Assembly (NCBI GenBank): GCA_958296235.1 | Contig: OY282457.1 | Location: forward strand, 1,116,501 to 1,180,500 | Direction of reading: 5' to 3' | Length of the DNA stretch: 64,000 bases | Source: an uncultured Candidatus Binatia bacterium | Lineage (GTDB): Bacteria > Desulfobacterota > Binatia > Bin18 | Shown here: piece by piece, positions 52,301 through 60,735 of the stretch | Position numbering within the stretch: the stretch's first letter is position 1 | Layout of the letters: the number at the start of each line of letters is the position of its first letter | Notes under the pieces: generated by a model | Told to the model about the DNA's origin: nothing | Seen by the model: the letters and a program-made list of their open reading frames with translations, nothing else | Databases searched by the model: none | Program-made: the position numbers and the translations under genes

Positions 52301-54486
52301 GCCTGGAATCCCTCTGCGGCGAGGCGAATGGTCATCGCGAGAACCGCAGCACGGTCTATTAAGCTATCGCGCAGGATATACTCGTTGGGGGTCTGTGTTG
52401 CACCGCCAATAGGGCCAAAGCCGTCCAAGGCGGGAATCCGATCTGGGACGTGACAAATATCAGACGAGGTGTCCCGGTGAACCTGACAGACTTTGACTTC
52501 TAATCGCTGGGCTACCTGTTGGACATGGTCGTAGAATTCCTGATCCTTCTCATTATCGACAACAGGAAGCCGCGATACCCGCCTGGACACCCGAACCTGA
52601 CAGCGCGGCGGAAGATTTCTCCGCGCAATCCCCCGGATCTGCTCTTCGAGTCGTTCTCCCTGATCCACCTCGCGAAACTGCACGGAAAGCGCAGTACTCG
52701 CAAAGTCGGGAGCCAAGCCATACAGCGTACGCCCTTCGATCTGGGTCGGCTTGATAAAGATGCCGCTCTCTTCGGATGTCAGTCTGTCCCAGGCGGTCAG
52801 CTTTTGACACAGGATTTTGATCACGTCGGGAAACTTCCCGTTCTCGCCGGCTTTGCTGTTTGAGACTTCAATCTGAAAATCACTCCGCCCTGAACACGAG
52901 GTGACAATGCCACCCTCAAGGCTTCCGTTCTTGAGACCGGCGACATAGTGAGAGTTCAGGGCAAGTTCTTCAACGGTCTTCCGGCTGAAGCGACCGCCCA
53001 GGGCGTCATCGGTGGTGAGCAGGATGCCGCAGCGGATACGGTGCAGGCGACGAGTGAAACGCAACGCCCGCAGGGCGGCCAGCATGACCGCCAGGCCGCC
53101 CTTACTCTCGGCAACGCCCGAGCCATAGAACCGCCCTCGATCCTCGCGAAAGGAAACAAAGTCGCGGTAGGAATAGAGGGTATCGAGGTGGGACAGCAGC
53201 AGGATATCGTTGCGTTTACTATCGTGATTGGAGAAGTACAGGACATTGCCTACCTCGGTCTGCGGATAGACCTGTCTTTTGAATCGCAACTGGCTGAGGA
53301 TCTTGGAGAACCAACTCCCGAGTTCGTTGACCCCCTCGGAATTATAAACATACGTATCCATTCCAACTATGGAACGCAGGTCGTCTTCCATGGTGGTCAG
53401 GTTGCTCCGGATGTGAGACCGGACCTGGACACGCAGGGGCTGCGTCTCATCAGGCTTCTTTTCCTGGTTCGGGAGACTGATGACATTGGGGTCGGGCCGA
53501 CCGAAATACCGGACGGCGGCAACATCGAGCATACGGTTAACCAGCGTTTCATAGGTGTAGCCGGCGGTCTGGGCTGCGTGCACGTACGAGCCGGTTCTCC
53601 CCAGGCTGGCCATCGAGTTTATTTCAAGGACGTAGGGCTTCCCATCTGCATCCATGCGGACATCAATGCGGGAGAAGTCGTGCAGGCCGAGGGCGTTGAA
53701 GGAGGCTCGGGCCAACTGACGGAGTTCTTCCGTCATGGCGTCGGAGAGATTGGCCGGACAGATTTTCTGGACCGGCTGCTGGAGCTTATTGTCCTGGGTC
53801 TGAATTGCGTTGGGGTCGCCACCATAGTCGAATTCGACTATGGGCAGCACCTCAAGGTCCGGGCCGTTGCCGAGTACGCCCACCGCGAACTCGCGGCCGG
53901 CAATAAAGGCTTCGACCAGCGCCTGCTGTCGGTAGTCGTCGATAATATCCCTAACGGCATCTCGAAGGTCGTCTTTACTGTCAACGATCTTGAGACCCAT
54001 GGAGACGGCCTCCATTTTAGGTTTGACAATGACGGGATAGGTGACGCTGTCCATATCATCGTCCGGCCTGGCAAAAAACCAAAATCCGGGAGTCGCCACG
54101 CCGTGCTGCTGAAACACGATCTTGGCCATGATTTTGTCCAGCGCGACAGCATGCGCTTGGGGGCCGGAACCGACATAGGGGACGCCCAGCATTTCCAGTA
54201 TGGCCGGCATATGGGTGTAACGGCTCTGGCCCTGAATGCCGTAGGCCATATTAAAGACCATGCCGGGCCGCTCTCCGGCCAAGACGCGCGGCATGAAGTC
54301 CCGCAGCTCATCCGCGACATCAATATTGCCCTCAACAACGCGGACGTTGTGACCGCCTTTTTCCAGAGACGAGGCCACGAGTTCTACGGTCTGGGGATTA
54401 TAGGTTTCCTTGGTCTGCGGACCGAAGGTGTTAATCACGTCCGAGGGATGGACCTCCCGCTTGTTGTAAATCACGGCAACTTTCAT
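52297..54486 (-). CDS. ATP-grasp ligase fused to a degenerate M20-peptidase domain
   Basis: 729 residues. The first about 340 form a D-Ala-D-Ala-ligase-like ATP-grasp enzyme (KVAVIYNKREVHP; MLGVPYVGSGPQAHAVALDK; YPVIVKPKMEAVSMGLKIV; SRIDVRMDADGKPYVLEINSMASLG). The rest is an M20 fold: LLSHLDTLYSY keeps the first His-x-Asp and GSGVAESKGG follows, but the usual EE pair reads DA in TTDDALGG and the late histidine ligand is glutamine in GATQTPNEY, so peptidase activity is doubtful. It would join an amino or acyl donor to an amino-acid-like substrate. Start follows an antitoxin stub by 4 bases; first gene of the operon. Confidence 0.87.
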   Translation of the reverse strand: MKVAVIYNKREVHPSDVINTFGPQTKETYNPQTVELVASSLEKGGHNVRVVEGNIDVADELRDFMPRVLAGERPGMVFNMAYGIQGQSRYTHMPAILEMLGVPYVGSGPQAHAVALDKIMAKIVFQQHGVATPGFWFFARPDDDMDSVTYPVIVKPKMEAVSMGLKIVDSKDDLRDAVRDIIDDYRQQALVEAFIAGREFAVGVLGNGPDLEVLPIVEFDYGGDPNAIQTQDNKLQQPVQKICPANLSDAMTEELRQLARASFNALGLHDFSRIDVRMDADGKPYVLEINSMASLGRTGSYVHAAQTAGYTYETLVNRMLDVAAVRYFGRPDPNVISLPNQEKKPDETQPLRVQVRSHIRSNLTTMEDDLRSIVGMDTYVYNSEGVNELGSWFSKILSQLRFKRQVYPQTEVGNVLYFSNHDSKRNDILLLSHLDTLYSYRDFVSFREDRGRFYGSGVAESKGGLAVMLAALRALRFTRRLHRIRCGILLTTDDALGGRFSRKTVEELALNSHYVAGLKNGSLEGGIVTSCSGRSDFQIEVSNSKAGENGKFPDVIKILCQKLTAWDRLTSEESGIFIKPTQIEGRTLYGLAPDFASTALSVQFREVDQGERLEEQIRGIARRNLPPRCQVRVSRRVSRLPVVDNEKDQEFYDHVQQVAQRLEVKVCQVHRDTSSDICHVPDRIPALDGFGPIGGATQTPNEYILRDSLIDRAAVLAMTIRLAAEGFQA

Positions 54487-54490
54487 GTAC

Positions 54491-54556
54491 TTATTTCTCC
54501 TCAACCGGAATCGTGACTTGTCCCCGTTGGGTGATTGCAGAAACAAATTCTTTCAT
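54491..54556 (-). pseudogene. 21-codon antitoxin stub acting as operon leader
   Basis: From ATG 54556 the frame gives MKEFVSAITQRGQVTIPVEE followed by one lysine and TAA. Residues 1-19 match the AbrB antitoxin at 49103 except L4F; homology then stops abruptly. The GAGGAG within the last codons is the ribosome site of the ATP-grasp gene, whose ATG comes 4 bases after the stub's stop. Translation of the stub could therefore feed ribosomes to the operon. Confidence 0.82.
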
Positions 54557-54620
54557 TATCTATCACCCCTTACTTTGTAGATTTCCAATGGTGTTAAAAA
54601 TATCATTATTATTCTTCAAT
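54499..54620. repeat. Direct repeat copy B: antitoxin promoter region plus first codons
   Basis: Second copy of the block at 49046-49163, same orientation. It carries a three-base insertion in the ATTATT run and scattered changes, including in the ribosome site (AAGGGGTG instead of AAGGAGAA). It begins within the last codons of the zinc-peptidase gene and ends at the antitoxin stub. Confidence 0.88.
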
Positions 54621-55656
54621 AATACGTTTTTCTCACCGCCTCAAACGGCTGCTCCGCCTCCTCGGCCAGGGCGGTGATAGTGTCCAGCGTCCGCCGCAGG
54701 TCGTGACCGTGCTGCTCGTACATCCGCTCGAAGACGCGTAAATCCCGCAGATAGGTCAGATAGTGCAGGATGACCGCGTTATTGAGCTGAACGGAGGCAA
54801 AGTCCGAGGTTTGTGAAACAGCCCCGGGCAGTTGACGAAATTCTTCCTGGAGCTGAGTGAATACGTCTTTTCGCCGTACCAGTTTTTCCGCCTCGGACGA
54901 CTCCGAGGCGTATAACGCGCCCAACCGCTGACGGGCCTGTTCGAGAAAGTGTGAAACGGCCAACTCCTTTTCCCAGGTGGCTCGCAGGCGCCGGGTCAGG
55001 GCATGGGTCTCTCCGTGCGCTGTGGTAAAAAAGTCGATGGCGCCGCGATACCCGGCAAAATTGGCCAGCGATTCGTTAAAGGCCGTCTGACCGGACAGAT
55101 AAAACGTATTGTGAAACAGCTCGTGCAGTACGATATTGGCCAGGGTGCTCCGGTCATATTCCAACAGCTGAGGCAGGAGGGGGTCGGCAAACCAGCCCAG
55201 GGTGCTGAAGGCGGCCGCTGTCCGCATATAGGTGTCAAACCCCTGCGCCTCTAAACGCCGGATTTCCGCGTCTGCTTGCGCGCTGTCAAAATATCCCTTG
55301 TAGGAGACCCGGCCGACAATGGGGAACCACCAGGTATAGGCTTCCAAACGCGTCCGGTGGGCCGCGGTGACCACGTAAATGGTTGGCGGCGAGGGGAGTT
55401 CGGATACACTGCCATAACTCCCGCCAACCCGGAAGCCGAGGTCCTGCTCGGCAAAGGCCCGCACGCGTAGGACGAGCCGGAGTTTTTCCTGGGTGGGCAG
55501 GTCGAGCCGGTCGGGTGCCTGTAAGATGTCGGCAATAGGTTTGCGGTACCACAGAATTTTTGCCTCTTCATAACCGGCTTGCAGAATGTATAACGGCGAG
55601 CAGGCCGGCAGCACGCACAGGCAGGCAAAAATGAGTACACGCGCCAACATGCTCAT
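54616..55656 (-). CDS. Exported lipoprotein-type zinc aminopeptidase
   Basis: 346 residues. The N-terminus has a lipobox (CVLPAC, cysteine 19), and HELFHNTFYLSGQTAFNESLANFAG holds the HExxH zinc site with the third ligand glutamate in NESLA, the pattern of the putative aminopeptidase family PF10023. It probably sits on the periplasmic face of a membrane. It ends right at repeat block B, so its last residues may derive from the block. Located 62 bases downstream of the ABC exporter pair on the same strand. Confidence 0.88.
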   Translation of the reverse strand: MSMLARVLIFACLCVLPACSPLYILQAGYEEAKILWYRKPIADILQAPDRLDLPTQEKLRLVLRVRAFAEQDLGFRVGGSYGSVSELPSPPTIYVVTAAHRTRLEAYTWWFPIVGRVSYKGYFDSAQADAEIRRLEAQGFDTYMRTAAAFSTLGWFADPLLPQLLEYDRSTLANIVLHELFHNTFYLSGQTAFNESLANFAGYRGAIDFFTTAHGETHALTRRLRATWEKELAVSHFLEQARQRLGALYASESSEAEKLVRRKDVFTQLQEEFRQLPGAVSQTSDFASVQLNNAVILHYLTYLRDLRVFERMYEQHGHDLRRTLDTITALAEEAEQPFEAVRKTYY

Positions 55657-55718
55657 GTCTTATTGCGCCCGCGTTTACTCATTTCAGGACCCAAGGCCGC
55701 CGGCGCATAACCGTCTCG

Positions 55719-57536
55719 TTACACGTCTTCCAGAACGGGTCCGTCCGTGCGGGCTTGTAGAGCGCCGGCGGCGGGGGCGTACTGCAATTGGTATAAGCGC
55801 CAGTAAATACCGCGCTGCGCCATCAATGCCTGGTGGGTGCCAACTTCCCGCAGCCTGCCCTTGTGCAGGACAATGATGCGGTCGGCATGCTGGATGGTTG
55901 AGAATCGATGCGCAATCACCAGCGTGGTCCGGTTCTGCATCAGCTTGGTCACGGCATCCTGAATGAGTACCTCGGTCTCCGGGTCAACACTCGAAGTGGC
56001 TTCGTCCAAAACCAGGATAGCCGGGTCATAGGCCAAGGTCCGGGCAAACGACAGTAACTGGCGCTGGCCGGCAGACAGATTGGCGCCGCGCTCATGCAGG
56101 TGTTCCTGGTAGCCGTGTGGCAGCTCCCGGATAAAGTCCTCCGCATTTACATGTTGCGCGGCCTGCCGCAAATCGGCCAGCGTGAGGTCGGTCCGGCCCA
56201 AACTCAGATTGGTGGCCACATCGCCAACAAACAGGAAGACGTCCTGTAACACTACGCCAATCCGGCTGCGCAGAGCGTGCATATCCCACTCGCGGATATC
56301 GACGCCATCCACCAGGATGCGGCCACGCTGAATATCATAAAAGCGGTTGAGCAGCTTACTGATCGTGGTCTTGCCGGCGCCGGTCGCTCCGACCAGGGCA
56401 ATACTCTCGCCAGGGGCGACCGAAAAGGACACGTCTCGCAGCACCCACTCCTCCTCGTTGTACGCAAACCAGACGTGGTCAAATTCTATCCGGCCCGTCG
56501 CCTCGGGCGGCCGGTACGCCTCGGGCGGAGAGGTGATCGTGACCGGCGTGTCCAGCAATTGAAACACCCGCTCAACCGCGGTCATAGCCGTCTGCATGGT
56601 GGTGTATTTTGTACTGAATTCCCGGATGGGTACAAAGAACTTCTGCAGGTATTCGATAAAAGCTACCAGCGTCCCCAGGGCGACCAGGCCCTGACCAACC
56701 TGACCCGCGCCATACCACAGCATAAGCGCAATAGAGACGATGCTCAGCGCCTCGACAATGGAGAACAGACTGGCCTCATACATATTGGATAAGTGGTTGG
56801 CGTCGCGATGGGCGCTATTCCGCTGCTCAAACTCAGCAAACATTTTTCGCTCTTGCCCAAACACCTTGACAACCATAATCCCGGACAAGGTTTCTTGAAG
56901 AAAGGCGTTGATGCGCGCTAGACGTTCGCGGATGACCCGATAGGTCACGCGTGTCCGGGTCCGAAAAAAATTCAGGATGAGCAACAGCGGGGGCAGCAGG
57001 GCCAGCGTCACGACGGCCAAGTGAAAATCGATGGACAGCATAATGACGACAATGCCCACCAGGGTCAGAAGGTCCATAAAGATCGTCAGGGTCCCGGCAG
57101 AGAAGGCTTCGTTTATGGCATCGACATCCGTCGTGAGCCGGGTGACCAGACGACCGACCGGCGTGCGCTCAAAAAAGCTCGAAGGCAGTTCCTGAACGTG
57201 GCGAAAAAGGTCACGCCGCAAATCGGCCAGGCTGCGTTGGGCGACCAGCATTGTGGCCTGGAACTGTACGTAGAAGAACAGAAACTCACCGAGCAGCGCG
57301 GCGGCAAAGAGCAGGCCAATGCGCGTCAGCCCCGCGGCGTCACCCTGCTCGATATACCAATCCACGCCTAACTTGAGCAGATACGGTTGGGCCAGGAGAC
57401 AGGCAGAGGTCAGCGGCAGACAGACCAGGGCGACAAGAAATGTCGCACGGTACGGCCGGATATAGACCCACAGACGACGCAGGAGCGCCAGGTCATAGGT
57501 TTTGCCGAGTGCCGCTTCGTGTTGTCCCGCGTTCAT
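55719..57536 (-). CDS. ABC exporter half-transporter B (canonical site)
   Basis: 605 residues: six-helix ABC-transporter domain (1-310), then NBD with Walker A GATGAGKTTISK, signature LSAGQRQ, Walker B ILVLDEATSS with the catalytic glutamate, and AHRFSTI with the H-loop histidine. Its ATG overlaps the stop of the partner half (57533-57536), so a heterodimer is expected. In this pair the glutamate is here and lacking in the partner. It follows an O-antigen-ligase-type gene, so lipid-linked glycan or lipid A export is likely. Confidence 0.93.
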   Translation of the reverse strand: MNAGQHEAALGKTYDLALLRRLWVYIRPYRATFLVALVCLPLTSACLLAQPYLLKLGVDWYIEQGDAAGLTRIGLLFAAALLGEFLFFYVQFQATMLVAQRSLADLRRDLFRHVQELPSSFFERTPVGRLVTRLTTDVDAINEAFSAGTLTIFMDLLTLVGIVVIMLSIDFHLAVVTLALLPPLLLILNFFRTRTRVTYRVIRERLARINAFLQETLSGIMVVKVFGQERKMFAEFEQRNSAHRDANHLSNMYEASLFSIVEALSIVSIALMLWYGAGQVGQGLVALGTLVAFIEYLQKFFVPIREFSTKYTTMQTAMTAVERVFQLLDTPVTITSPPEAYRPPEATGRIEFDHVWFAYNEEEWVLRDVSFSVAPGESIALVGATGAGKTTISKLLNRFYDIQRGRILVDGVDIREWDMHALRSRIGVVLQDVFLFVGDVATNLSLGRTDLTLADLRQAAQHVNAEDFIRELPHGYQEHLHERGANLSAGQRQLLSFARTLAYDPAILVLDEATSSVDPETEVLIQDAVTKLMQNRTTLVIAHRFSTIQHADRIIVLHKGRLREVGTHQALMAQRGIYWRLYQLQYAPAAGALQARTDGPVLEDV

Positions 57537-59320
57537 AGTTCAGCCAGCTCCTCTTCGAGCGCCTGATCTTGAAAGAGTTCCGTATACATTCTCCCCTGCT
57601 CGACCAACTCAGCGTGCGTTCCCATCTCGACGACCCGGCCCGCCTCCAGGACAACGATGAGGTCAGCGTCCCGTACGGCCGACACCCGGTGGGAAATGAT
57701 GAGCACGGTCTTTTCTTTGGCGCTCGTCCGAAGCGCCTGAAGGATCTTCCGCTCCGTTGTCACATCAACGCTGGACAGCGCGCAATCCAGGACGAGGATG
57801 GGCGTGTCAGCCAACAGAGCCCGCGCCAGCGTGAGGCGTTGCTTCTGCCCGCCGGACAGCGTCATACCCCGCTCACCAATGACGGTCTCATAGCCTTTGG
57901 GAAAGTCCTCAACCTCACCGTCAACACTGGCTGAGGCGGCCGCCCAGCGGACAGCGTCACCGTCCACCTCAGGTTGAGAAAAGGCAATATTGTCTTGAAT
58001 GCGGGCCGAAAAGAGAAACGGGTCCTGAGGCACAAAACCGATACTGCGCCGGAGCTCGGCCAATGAGAAGAGCCGAATATCTCGCCCATCAATAGTGATA
58101 GCGCCGTCAGTGACGTCGAACAAACGCGGCAACAGCTGGACCAGGGTACTTTTGCCCGCTCCCATACGACCGACAATGGCAACGGTTTTTCCGGCCGGGA
58201 CGGTAAACGTAATATCGTGCAGTACCGTTCGTCTGTCAGGCGCGTGTCCATTGCCCACGCCGTTGCTCGGATTCTGGCCGTTGGACGGATAGGCAAAATC
58301 CACGTGCTGAAACCCAATCTCGCCACGCACCGTGGGCGCACTCCGGCTCGCACCGTTCCCCTCGCCTGCGACGATGTCGGGCTGCGTTTGCCAAATCACC
58401 TCCAGCCGTTGCATGGCGGCCTTACCGCGCTGATAGAGGGAGATCAGCCAGCCCATGGCCATGGTCGGCCAGGCCAGCAGATGGAGGTAGCCCATAAACG
58501 CGACCAGGTCGCCCAAGCTGAGCCGGCCGGCAATGACCTGTGAGCCGCCGTACCACAACACAACCAGCAACCCGGTTCCAGATATGCCTTTCATCAGCGG
58601 CGGGAACAGGCCACGCAGGCGAGCCAGGGCAATACTCTCGGTCCTGAAACGGCCATTCAGTCCGGCAAATACGCTGTTCTGCCATGCTTCGCGCACATAG
58701 GCGCGCGTGACAGATATGCCGCTGACACTTTCCTGGACGCGACTCGACAGGTCGGCCAGACCGGCCTGAACGTTGAGCGTGCGCTCCATGAGCTGGCGAC
58801 TCATCGCTCTGACCAGCAGAAACATGAAGGGATACGGAGCGATTGCCAACAGGGTCAGGATGGGGTCCATGGCCAGCATGGCCGCCATGGCATACACGTA
58901 ATACAAGGGGGTGTTCAGGATGTTGATAATGCCGAGGCCGAGCATCAGACGCACCGCGGTCACGTCATTGACGAGGCGGGACATCAGGTCGCCAATAGGC
59001 TGGCGCTGGTAATAGTTCAGCGACAGGGTCTGCAAATGGGCAAACAGCTCGTTACGGAGTTGATACTCGATATCCCGCCCAACGTTGAAAATCAGAAAGC
59101 GCGAAAAGGAGCGGACAACCCCCTGGAGCAGGGCAATGCCGATAATCAGCAGCGCCGTAGACGCAATCTCGCCGGCCGGCCGGCCGTGCTCAATCCCCTC
59201 AACCGCCTGCTTGAGCAGCCACGGGATGGACATGGCCAGGGTCGCCGTCGTCACCAGACAGGCGATGCCACGCATATACCGATAGCGGTATTGATAAATA
59301 TAGCCCCACAGACGTTGCAT
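57533..59320 (-). CDS. ABC exporter half-transporter A (degenerate Walker B)
   Basis: 595 residues with six membrane helices (about 15-300), Walker A GRMGAGKSTLVQ, signature LSGGQKQ, and SHRVSAVR with the H-loop. The residue after the Walker B aspartate is cysteine (LVLDCALSS) where the catalytic glutamate is expected. Such non-consensus sites are a hallmark of heterodimeric exporters (TmrAB, TM287/288). A hinge insert (NGQNPSNGVGNGHAPDRR) separates strands of the NBD. The start is 3 bases after the upstream ligase stop, giving tight coupling. Confidence 0.93.
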   Translation of the reverse strand: MQRLWGYIYQYRYRYMRGIACLVTTATLAMSIPWLLKQAVEGIEHGRPAGEIASTALLIIGIALLQGVVRSFSRFLIFNVGRDIEYQLRNELFAHLQTLSLNYYQRQPIGDLMSRLVNDVTAVRLMLGLGIINILNTPLYYVYAMAAMLAMDPILTLLAIAPYPFMFLLVRAMSRQLMERTLNVQAGLADLSSRVQESVSGISVTRAYVREAWQNSVFAGLNGRFRTESIALARLRGLFPPLMKGISGTGLLVVLWYGGSQVIAGRLSLGDLVAFMGYLHLLAWPTMAMGWLISLYQRGKAAMQRLEVIWQTQPDIVAGEGNGASRSAPTVRGEIGFQHVDFAYPSNGQNPSNGVGNGHAPDRRTVLHDITFTVPAGKTVAIVGRMGAGKSTLVQLLPRLFDVTDGAITIDGRDIRLFSLAELRRSIGFVPQDPFLFSARIQDNIAFSQPEVDGDAVRWAAASASVDGEVEDFPKGYETVIGERGMTLSGGQKQRLTLARALLADTPILVLDCALSSVDVTTERKILQALRTSAKEKTVLIISHRVSAVRDADLIVVLEAGRVVEMGTHAELVEQGRMYTELFQDQALEEELAEL

Positions 59321-59323
59321 GCG

Positions 59324-60598
59324 TCACGTTAGCTTATCGGGGCTTATTCCTCTGACAAGGCCCTCTTTATCAGTCCCCTCAACACAATCTGACACCCGCA
59401 GCATGAGGCCCACCGTTGCCCACCACACCAGCGCGACTTCCGCGTCACCCCAGTTATACTGGGTCAGGCCGCCGATCAGAAAACCGACCATGCCGAGCCA
59501 GCAGCCCAAGGTCAGGCTTTTCAACGGCTCGGCGCGTTGTCTCGCATAGGCCCGCCAGCCCATTGCCAGAATCGAGCCGATCAGAAAGAGGAATGCCGCC
59601 AGGCCAATCAGACCGGCATCAACCCACATCTGGAGGAAATTATTATGCGCATGGGCATTGGTCCTCGTTTTGGGATAGCGCTGATAAAACGCTTCCCGAA
59701 ACTGCTTATAGTTCCCAAACCCCCAGCCGGTGAGCGGACGTTCTTTGATCATATCCAGATTCGCCAGCCAAGTCTGGCTACGATCAATATTGGCCTGCAA
59801 GTCAAAGGTCGAGCCTCCACGTTCGCGAACACCTTCCCCGGCGATGACAAAGATCAAACCGCACACCGCCGCGGCCCCAACCACACCCGGCCAGGCGCGG
59901 CGGCCCCGCACCAGCCCATACACCACCAGCAGCACCCCATAGGCGACCCAGATTCCTCGCGTGAGGGAGAAAAACAGGGCGAACACCATGAGCGCCCAAC
60001 CCACACCAAGCATGAGGCGCTGCGTTTTGGACCGCCCGGGAGACAGCCCCCAGGCGGTAATCAGGCCGAGCGGAAAAAGCAGAGCATGCGCATAGGTAAT
60101 CCCGGACGGATGCAGCCCTTTCGCCCGGTAGCCGTGGCCAAACCAGAACGGGTCAAGGTTCGACTCTTTGCCGACCAGGGTTCTGGCCAGATCAATCCCG
60201 GTAAAGTGCTGCACGATGCTGTACGCGGCAACCGCGCCGGCAACCCAGACCGCTACGGTCAGCACGTTTTCCACCTCCCGCCTATCCCGGACCAGAACAA
60301 AGACCGCCAGACCGCCAGCCATGAGCCACATTTTCCGATAGCCGCTGAAGGACTGAAGCGGGTCAGGGCTCAAGACCGTTGAGACAAGGAGGGCGCCAAA
60401 AAAAAGGAGAATGGGACAAAGCAGCGGAGTCCGGGGAATAGAGCGCGCCTGCCATAGCGTATAGCCCAGGAAGGCCAGCAGACAGCCCAGCGCGGTTTGC
60501 TGAAAGGCAATGGGTAAATTCCAGGTCGCAAAGAACACGACGAGCAGGCCAACCCGGAGAGATTCGTCCCATTGATGCCGCCGCGGCTGAGTTTGCAC
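59324..60598 (-). CDS. O-antigen ligase/polymerase-type membrane protein
   Basis: About 424 residues with 10-12 hydrophobic helices. The large periplasmic loop and the motif region MIKERPLTGWGFGNYKQFREAFYQ followed by NAHAHNNFLQMWVDAGLIGL are the Wzy_C/WaaL signature, with H-x-H-N at the usual catalytic place. It would join or polymerise lipid-linked glycans at the outer face of the inner membrane. GTG 60598 is chosen because GAGGT lies seven bases upstream; a GTG at 60607 is also open. Three bases separate it from the ABC exporter. Confidence 0.9.
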   Translation of the reverse strand: MQTQPRRHQWDESLRVGLLVVFFATWNLPIAFQQTALGCLLAFLGYTLWQARSIPRTPLLCPILLFFGALLVSTVLSPDPLQSFSGYRKMWLMAGGLAVFVLVRDRREVENVLTVAVWVAGAVAAYSIVQHFTGIDLARTLVGKESNLDPFWFGHGYRAKGLHPSGITYAHALLFPLGLITAWGLSPGRSKTQRLMLGVGWALMVFALFFSLTRGIWVAYGVLLVVYGLVRGRRAWPGVVGAAAVCGLIFVIAGEGVRERGGSTFDLQANIDRSQTWLANLDMIKERPLTGWGFGNYKQFREAFYQRYPKTRTNAHAHNNFLQMWVDAGLIGLAAFLFLIGSILAMGWRAYARQRAEPLKSLTLGCWLGMVGFLIGGLTQYNWGDAEVALVWWATVGLMLRVSDCVEGTDKEGLVRGISPDKLT

Positions 60599-60619
60599 TG
60601 GGGCCACCTCAGTCGAATC

Positions 60620-60735
60620 CTATCTGCCTCGCTTGGTCAGGCTGACTTTGCTCGTCTCCGTCAACACGCGGATGTCCAACCACAGCGAAGAGTTAAGGCC
60701 ATATTCCACGTCAGAATGATAACCGAGACCTTCAT
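60620..60735 (-). pseudogene. Remnant of a coupled glycosyltransferase/sugar-transferase gene
   Basis: An ATG at 60735 overlaps the stop of the GT2 gene (ATGA) and reads MKVSVIILTWN, the classic opening of a GT2 glycosyltransferase, then soon leaves any recognisable frame and stops after 24 codons. In the adjacent frame, 60620-60720 reads LNSSLWLDIRVLTETSKVS up to a TAG, close in style to the end of membrane sugar transferases (SLWLDL...GRGA). The interpretation is an internal deletion that joined two ends. Confidence 0.5.

Noticed and set aside
52948..54516. 522-codon open frame antisense to the ATP-grasp gene
   Set aside because: No recognisable protein features; the opposite strand encodes clear ATP-grasp and M20 motifs. 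Shadow of biased codon use.
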